From: Armatimonadota bacterium
Lineage (GTDB): Bacteria; Armatimonadota; Zipacnadia; Zipacnadales; UBA11051
Length of the DNA: 10,406 nucleotides
NCBI GenBank assembly: GCA_030612305.1
Contig: JAUWOG010000039.1
Span: 1 to 10,406 of the forward strand
Reading direction: 5' to 3'
The stretch's first letter is position 1. Each line of letters begins with the position of its first letter. The notes beneath the pieces are model-generated. The model did no database searches. It saw only the letters and a list, made by a program, of their open reading frames with translations, and had not been told where the DNA came from. Shown here one piece after another: positions 6,829-10,406 of this stretch. Both the position numbers and the translations under genes were made by a program.

Positions 6829-7458
6829 CTATTTGGTCAGAGCTCGGTCAATTGCGTCGGCCAGTTGCTCTTCCATGTCCGGGGACACGCCTGTCCAATC
6901 GCCGACGATCTCCCCGTCCTTGAATAGCAGAATACGCGGTATCCCCGTGATATTGTACTCGCGGGCCAGCGAGCGGTTCTCAGCAACGTCCATGTCAACG
7001 CGGGTCACGGCCAACTTACCCTCGTACTTCTCCGCCAAGCTCTCCAGAATCGGGTGCATCATCCGGCATGGCCCACACCATTCGGCCCAGAAATCAACCA
7101 GCACCGGCACCTCGGCTCCAAGGACGTTCGCATCGAAGTCCGCAGCAGTGACATCATGGGGTGTCCCATCTGCGAGCGATGGCGGCTGCTCATCCGGGGC
7201 CGAGCCGGCCTCGGCATCAGGTTCGGTGTCCGGCTCGGTCTCAGCCTTGGTTCCAGCAGGATCAGCAGCCGCTTGCCCTTCGCTCTGTGCATCAGGGGCG
7301 GCTATGGTCACCTCGGCATCGGGTGCCCTGTCGGCGGGCTGGGGCGCTCTGCAGCCGGCCAGCACCAGTGGAACTGCGACAATAGCGAGTATCGAGAGTA
7401 TCGCCACCACAACCCCCACCCGCAGGCGCTTCTCGGTGCCTTCGCTGCTGCAAGTCAT
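6829..7458 (-). CDS. Lipoprotein-anchored thioredoxin
   Basis: The 209-residue product starts at ATG 7458, which follows AAGGAG at 9 nt spacing; the open frame upstream of this has no such site and would bury the signal peptide. A charged start and hydrophobic helix (14-32) end in the lipobox LAGC with Cys36 as the lipidated residue. Residues about 37-100 form a Pro/Ala/Asp/Glu-rich flexible linker. The thioredoxin domain (101-209) has WCGPC (Cys128, Cys131), Asp122 and cis-Pro174 in GIPRILLF. It should act outside the cytoplasmic membrane, tethered by lipid, in reducing or exchanging disulfides of exported proteins. Residue +2 after the lipid cysteine is Arg rather than Asp, so in a diderm it could be sorted to the outer membrane (inference). 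The URO-D gene ends 84 nt upstream. Confidence 0.92.
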   Translation of the reverse strand: MTCSSEGTEKRLRVGVVVAILSILAIVAVPLVLAGCRAPQPADRAPDAEVTIAAPDAQSEGQAAADPAGTKAETEPDTEPDAEAGSAPDEQPPSLADGTPHDVTAADFDANVLGAEVPVLVDFWAEWCGPCRMMHPILESLAEKYEGKLAVTRVDMDVAENRSLAREYNITGIPRILLFKDGEIVGDWTGVSPDMEEQLADAIDRALTK

Positions 7459-7475
7459 ATAAACGCTCTCCTTCG

Positions 7476-7524
7476 GCCGGACATCATGCCCGCAAAAACT
7501 AATACTATCATGTTTGCGTCCGGC
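7476..7524 (-). promoter_or_regulatory. Imperfect hairpin in the leader of the lipoprotein thioredoxin
   Basis: The arms GCCGGAC (7476-7482 on +: complement side) and GTCCGGC (7518-7524) form a 7-bp outer stem. Inside, GCAAAAAC and GTTTGC form a second short stem, with a 9-nt bulge on one side and an AT-rich loop. It sits between the URO-D stop and the Shine-Dalgarno of the thioredoxin. There is no T-run directly after it. It might be a processing or attenuation structure; chance is not excluded. Confidence 0.35.
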
Positions 7525-7542
7525 TCGCAACCTGAGCGCGTT

Positions 7543-8601
7543 CTACGGCCCTGTAATCTCGTAGGCGGCCTCGTACATGGCGACGACGTTCTCAGGCGGG
7601 CCGACGGACTGGATGTTGTGACACGGAGCGAGGATGTAGCCGCCGCCCGCACCAAGGATGGCGATGTTGTCCATGACCTCCTGGCGGACTTCTTCGATGG
7701 TCCCGAAGGGGAGCGTGTACTGGTTGTCCATGGCACCGTGAAAGACGAGCTTGTCCCCGAAATCCCTCTTCAGGCCTTCTCGTTCCATGCCCTGGCAGCG
7801 CCACTGGATCGGGTTCAGCACATCAATCCCGATTTCGATCATATCAGGGACAACATCGTGCACAGCGCCGTCACTGTGGTGAAAAACATAGGCTCCCGCG
7901 TCGTGCACGAGGTCCATCATGCGCTTCATTCTAGGCAATAGGAACTCGCGGATCTGGCCTGGCGAATAGAGCAGGCTCTCCTGGGAGCCGAGGTCCTCGG
8001 CCACGTAGCTGATCATCACCTGGCCGGGTATCTGCTCATAGATGCGCTCGGTGGCCTTGTAGCAGAGGTCGAAGAGCTTGTCGAGGCAGTAGTGGACGAT
8101 GTCGGGCTTGAGTATGAGGTCCATGAAGGCCAGCTCCTCGCCGCGGAGGGCCTTGTAGGTGAGCAGTGGCTCGGAGCCGCCGCCCTGGATAGGCCGGTCG
8201 GGGTATTGCGCAGCCTGGTCCGGTATGTGGGCATACTCCCACCAGTCGGGGTCGGGCCAGCGGTAGTCAGCCTCGATCTCGCTGACGGTCTCATACTCGC
8301 CCAGAGGAGCGTTGCTGACCTCGTCGTACGAGCCGGTGCCGTAGTCCACCTTGCGGCTGCGGATGCCGAAATGGCTTTCCCCCTGGCGCAGTTCCGGGCC
8401 CACGTAGCGGCCTCCTACAGCGACGGGACGGTCAACGTGGAGACGCTTGAACGCCTCGTCGAGGTCCGACAGGCCCAGGTAGGCGAGCAGCTTCTCGGTA
8501 GCTTCCGGCGTGGCCCAGTAGTCAGTAGGGATACGATCGGGCTTCTCGCCCCGGAGCACAGCAAGCCAGCGTTCTCTCGATGTCATGGTCTCAGCGGCCA
8601 T
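7543..8601 (-). CDS. Uroporphyrinogen-decarboxylase (URO-D) family protein, methyltransferase-like
   Basis: The 352-residue product is a URO-D-fold TIM-barrel protein. It begins TSRERWLAVLRGEKPDRIP, a standard opening of the family, and carries VFHHSDGAV (239-247), VLNPIQ (261-266), FHGAMDNQYTLPFGT (287-301) and LAPCHNIQ (324-331). His242 and Cys327 are candidates for the zinc site used by MtaA/MtbA-type corrinoid:coenzyme methyltransferases of this superfamily. It is not a clear HemE: haem-synthesis genes are absent around it, and lineages with many such paralogues use them for unknown methyl-transfer or demethylation chemistry. No corrinoid protein is in the window. ATG at 8601 follows AAAGGAA with about 9 nt spacing. 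It is the first gene of the - strand run and is transcribed away from the exporter pair. Confidence 0.9.
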   Translation of the reverse strand: MAAETMTSRERWLAVLRGEKPDRIPTDYWATPEATEKLLAYLGLSDLDEAFKRLHVDRPVAVGGRYVGPELRQGESHFGIRSRKVDYGTGSYDEVSNAPLGEYETVSEIEADYRWPDPDWWEYAHIPDQAAQYPDRPIQGGGSEPLLTYKALRGEELAFMDLILKPDIVHYCLDKLFDLCYKATERIYEQIPGQVMISYVAEDLGSQESLLYSPGQIREFLLPRMKRMMDLVHDAGAYVFHHSDGAVHDVVPDMIEIGIDVLNPIQWRCQGMEREGLKRDFGDKLVFHGAMDNQYTLPFGTIEEVRQEVMDNIAILGAGGGYILAPCHNIQSVGPPENVVAMYEAAYEITGP

Positions 8602-8705
8602 CTCGGAGGTTTCCTTTCTGGCGGCTTGACGGGGATCTGAACCGTAGCATCAGTTCGCCGGCGGCAGGCGAAGCCCTTCCTCCCGTGGCAGGAGATACCT
8701 GCGAA

Positions 8706-8938
8706 CAGGGCGCGAGTTTGAATTGTCGGCACAGTCAGCACTCCGCGCGTAGGTGGGCCTGAGCTTGCTGCATTGCAGCAAGCTCAGGTGCGAATGAAGA
8801 ACGCTAAGAGGACGCGCAGCGTCCTCCCGTTCTCCATTCGCAGCTTCCAGCCCGACTCCGTTCGCCGGTGCCTTGTTCGGTCCTGTAGAACGCGGGCTTA
8901 TCGCGCGCCGCTTGCCTACAACTCAAACTCGCACCCTG
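8706..8938. mobile_element. Possible MITE: 26-bp inverted repeats enclosing two-hairpin copy B
   Basis: The left arm (8706-8731) and the reverse complement of the right arm (8913-8938) agree at 23 of 26 positions, around the core GCGAGTTTGA. Further in, CGCGCG at 8744-8749 and 8902-8907 continue the symmetry with an indel. The unit is 233 bp, has no coding potential and encloses copy B. These are traits of a miniature inverted-repeat element. No clear target-site duplication was found, and copy A has no such flanking arms, so the element could also be a large palindromic RNA or a decayed insertion. Confidence 0.5.
8752..8859 (+). repeat. Two-hairpin structured element, copy B
   Basis: Hairpin 1 (8758-8788) is a perfect 14-bp stem with an ATT loop, and has the same outer 8 bp (CCTGAGCT/AGCTCAGG) and the same 31-nt length as in copy A. 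Hairpin 2 (8789-8842) has a 15-position stem with one A-C mismatch, an internal loop, and an 8-bp GAGGACGC/GCGTCCTC tip with a GCA loop. Its sequence is unrelated to copy A's hairpin 2, yet it lies between the same T and the same box GCTTCCAGCCCGA (8843-8855), followed by CTC. Outer closing pairs (8749-8757 with 8851-8859) are imperfect. It lies upstream of genes on both sides, so a terminator role is unlikely. The strand is nominal. Confidence 0.75.
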
Positions 8939-8953
8939 CGGATATGCGCGGTT

Positions 8954-8982
8954 TTGCAATAGCCGGAACGTGGGAGTATAAT
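8954..8982 (+). promoter_or_regulatory. Sigma70-type promoter for the small membrane protein and TauE gene
   Basis: TTGCAA (8954-8959) and a perfect TATAAT (8977-8982) are separated by exactly 17 nt, close to the housekeeping consensus. Transcription would start near 8989, giving a leader of about 47 nt before the start codon at 9036. A GANTC site (GAATC, 8995-8999) lies just past the predicted start. The right arm of the inverted repeat ends 15 nt upstream of the -35 box. Confidence 0.75.
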
Positions 8983-9035
8983 CTGATATTCGAGGAATCC
9001 GTTCATTGCAGGCCACAATGACAGGAGCGTGGCTG

Positions 9036-9221
9036 ATGGAAGCTATCGTTGCAATGCTGAGTGAGCTACATGATACGAGCCCCGTCCTGTACGCTGCTTT
9101 GACCGTAGGTGTCGTCGCGGTCTTCAGTTTACTGTTCGCCGTCGCAATGGACTTGCTCAGCCGGGCTGCCGGTTGGGACACTTCGGCGCAAAAACACACT
9201 CAATCAAGGGCAGGCGATTAG
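9036..9221 (+). CDS. Small single-helix membrane protein preceding TauE/SafE exporter
   Basis: The 61-residue product has one hydrophobic helix at about residues 17-41 (LYAALTVGVVAVFSLLFAVA), flanked by an acidic N-terminal part and a polar C-terminal tail. ATG at 9036 is chosen because AGGAG (9023-9027) lies 8 nt before it; TTG 9006 and ATG 9018 are in frame but have no ribosome site. Its TAG is immediately followed by the GTG of the exporter gene, so the two are translationally coupled. Small one-helix proteins next to TauE/SafE genes are known in other prokaryotes, which suggests an accessory or stabilising subunit; this is inference from position. The family is not recognised with certainty. 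Confidence 0.7.
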   Translation: MEAIVAMLSELHDTSPVLYAALTVGVVAVFSLLFAVAMDLLSRAAGWDTSAQKHTQSRAGD

Positions 9222-10280
9222 GTGGAATTCCCCGTCGCGCTGGTGCCGATTTCAAGCTGGGACACGCTGCTGGCCATCGGCTTTGTTGTGGGCGGCTGTG
9301 GCGGCTTCTGGGGGAGGGGTGGCGGCTGGATAATCATTCCGGCGCTGGCTGCGATGGGGGTTCCCATCAACGTCGCGGTGGGCACCAGTATCACCAATAT
9401 CTTCGGCCACTCCATCGTCTCCACCTTCCGCCACTGGCGCTTCGGCAATTTGTCGGTGATGATAACGGCGATCATGATCCCTTCAAGGTCATTGGGCGTC
9501 GAGATCGGCACACGCATTGTCGAGTATCTGAAAGGGGCGGGCGAGGGGCGAATGGACCTCGTCATCAGCGTCCTGTACATAATCGTGCTGTTCGCCATGG
9601 CGGGCTTTATCTACAGAGACATCAGGCGCACTAAACGCAGAAGCAGGAGATCGGCGGATGCTGAAGAGGCCGCCGACAGAGAAGGCGATGAACAGGCGGG
9701 TGAGGACCGAGTCAGCTCCTCGCTATCGGCGCGGATGCAGAGCCTCAAACTGCGTCCGTGCGTATCGTGTGAAGTCTCCGGCATCAAATCCATATCGGTC
9801 TGGGCGATCGTGCTGGCCGGTATGGCGATGGGCCTGATTAGCGGACTGCTCGGTGTCGGCGGGGGTCTCATCGGCATGCCGATGCTGGTGTATCTGATTG
9901 GCTGCCCGACTCATGTTGCAGTGGGAACAAGCATGTTCTCGGCGATCGTTGCGGAGGCGTTCGGGGCTTTCAGGCACGCGATGTATGGGAATGTGGACCT
10001 GCTTATGGCGCTGTTTCTACTTGCCGGCGCCAGCGTAGGCGTGCAGATCGGTGCATTTGCCACGCGCTTCGCCACCGGGACGACGATACGTGGGCTCTTC
10101 GCAGCGATGGCGGTTGTGGCAGGCGTGTCGGTGGTGCTGAACTCCTACCTGCAATTGGACAGGGCCGCCCTCGTGATGGTCCTCGGAGGGGCGAGCGTAG
10201 TCTGCCTCATCGTCATCTACCTGCTGGTGGCAGGCACAAGGGCCGCCCGCCGTCAGATGCGGGGCAGCAACTCACCGTAG
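9222..10280 (+). CDS. TauE/SafE family anion (sulfite/sulfonate-type) exporter
   Basis: The 352-residue membrane protein has the two repeated halves of the family. The first is Gly-rich (GGCGGFWGRGGGW, 24-36) followed by VAVGTS (52-56), the second GLISGLLGVGGG (204-215) followed by VAVGTS (232-237), each with a later conserved FRH (69-71 and 250-252). The family moves sulfite, sulfoacetate or other organosulfur and small organic anions; the substrate here is unknown. Between the halves is a long cytosolic loop (131-188), Arg-rich and then Asp/Glu-rich, ending in CVSC (180-183). GTG at 9222 directly follows the stop of the small membrane gene, with GGCAGG upstream. The 3' end overlaps the convergent gene by 28 nt. 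Confidence 0.92.
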   Translation: MEFPVALVPISSWDTLLAIGFVVGGCGGFWGRGGGWIIIPALAAMGVPINVAVGTSITNIFGHSIVSTFRHWRFGNLSVMITAIMIPSRSLGVEIGTRIVEYLKGAGEGRMDLVISVLYIIVLFAMAGFIYRDIRRTKRRSRRSADAEEAADREGDEQAGEDRVSSSLSARMQSLKLRPCVSCEVSGIKSISVWAIVLAGMAMGLISGLLGVGGGLIGMPMLVYLIGCPTHVAVGTSMFSAIVAEAFGAFRHAMYGNVDLLMALFLLAGASVGVQIGAFATRFATGTTIRGLFAAMAVVAGVSVVLNSYLQLDRAALVMVLGGASVVCLIVIYLLVAGTRAARRQMRGSNSP

Positions 10281-10406
10281 CCCGCAAGGCGGAGGGCGAG
10301 GCTGCCTGCGGCCAGAGCAAGTACCGCGGCCATCACGGTGACATCCACCCACGTCACCGGGAAACTGCGGAGTTCCGTGCTCTTTCCGGCCGCCATCAGG
10401 CCGCGC
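10253..10406 (-). CDS. 3' end of a membrane protein gene, perhaps EcfT/CbiQ-like (5' end outside window)
   Basis: On the - strand a frame is open from the window edge to TGA at 10253-10255 and encodes the last 50 residues, ending GYGELLPRI. It starts RGLMAAGKSTELRSF, then has a hydrophobic helix (VDVTVMAAVLALAAGSLALR). An ARG-like motif before a basic stretch and a final helix are how energy-coupling-factor transporter T subunits (EcfT, CbiQ) end, so that family is suggested. The piece is too short for a firm call. It overlaps the exporter gene tail-to-tail by 28 nt. Confidence 0.45.
   Translation of the reverse strand, partial: RGLMAAGKSTELRSFPVTWVDVTVMAAVLALAAGSLALRLAGYGELLPRI

Larger units (their letters stand above)
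8602..9035. other. 434-nt divergent intergenic region
   Basis: This gap separates the - strand URO-D gene from the + strand exporter pair. From left to right it holds the URO-D leader (Shine-Dalgarno at about 8610-8617), a stretch with nothing recognised (8620-8705), the 26-bp inverted repeat enclosing two-hairpin copy B (8706-8938), the + strand promoter (8954-8982) and the 5' leader of the small membrane gene. No convincing - strand promoter for the URO-D gene was found, and no ORF in it looks real. Confidence 0.7.

Noticed and set aside
6380..7462. A 360-codon + strand open frame
   Set aside because: It is antisense to both thioredoxins, whose active sites and lipobox are clear; its product is low-complexity Ser/Ala-rich, typical of a shadow frame in GC-rich DNA.
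7459..7530. 24-residue upstream extension of the lipoprotein thioredoxin
   Set aside because: The ATG at 7458 has a proper ribosome site and gives a normal signal peptide; the extension overlaps the leader hairpin.
7529..7550. CCTGAGCGCGTTCT resembling the start of element copy A
   Set aside because: There is no AGCTCAGG partner, no second hairpin and no GCTTCCAGCCCGA box, and it overlaps the URO-D stop.
6303..8684. Shared stretch GAAGCCCTTC at 6305-6314 and 8670-8679, in the leaders of the permease and URO-D genes
   Set aside because: Only about 10-12 nt match, and repeats of this length are expected by chance in a 10-kb window; no structure supports it.

Overview
The window looks like bacterial chromosome of high G+C content, with tightly packed genes in clear codon frames. 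No marker gene fixes the taxon. The mix of genes (a GH42-like sugar hydrolase, a stand-alone uroporphyrinogen-decarboxylase-family protein, a DUF89 phosphatase, a permease fused to universal-stress domains and a lipoprotein thioredoxin) fits environmental lineages such as Armatimonadota, Planctomycetota or related uncultured phyla. That assignment is an inference from gene content. No rRNA, tRNA, transposase, CRISPR array or phage gene was seen.

Left block, + strand (1-3090): the 3' part of a GH42-like gene, an intergenic gap with a two-hairpin element, a short CcrM/HinfI-type (GANTC-class) adenine-N6 methyltransferase with no restriction partner in view, and a DUF89 metal-dependent phosphatase. 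Middle block, - strand (8601 down to 3104): a URO-D-family protein, a lipoprotein thioredoxin, a cytoplasmic thioredoxin, an APC-family permease with two C-terminal universal-stress (Usp) domains, a two-helix membrane protein starting 10 nt after the permease, and a Rid-family protein lacking the deaminase arginine. Right block: a 434-nt divergent intergenic region with a second two-hairpin element inside a 26-bp inverted repeat, then a near-consensus sigma70 promoter serving a 61-residue one-helix protein and a TauE/SafE exporter on the + strand. The 3' end of a probable EcfT-like gene overlaps the exporter tail-to-tail.

The most unusual signal is the two-hairpin element, present twice (1219-1307 and 8752-8859). 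The copies share an 8-bp stem base and a 3' box, GCTTCCAGCCCGA. Between the shared parts the sequences differ but both still fold, with compensatory changes inside the first stem. Both copies end in a GANTC site (GAGTC and GACTC), which is the expected target class of the methyltransferase encoded 30 nt after copy A. The second notable point is that this methyltransferase lacks the C-terminal domain that CcrM uses for DNA recognition. Functional links between genes (thiol redox, metabolite repair, transport under energy or stress control) are inferences from family membership and adjacency.
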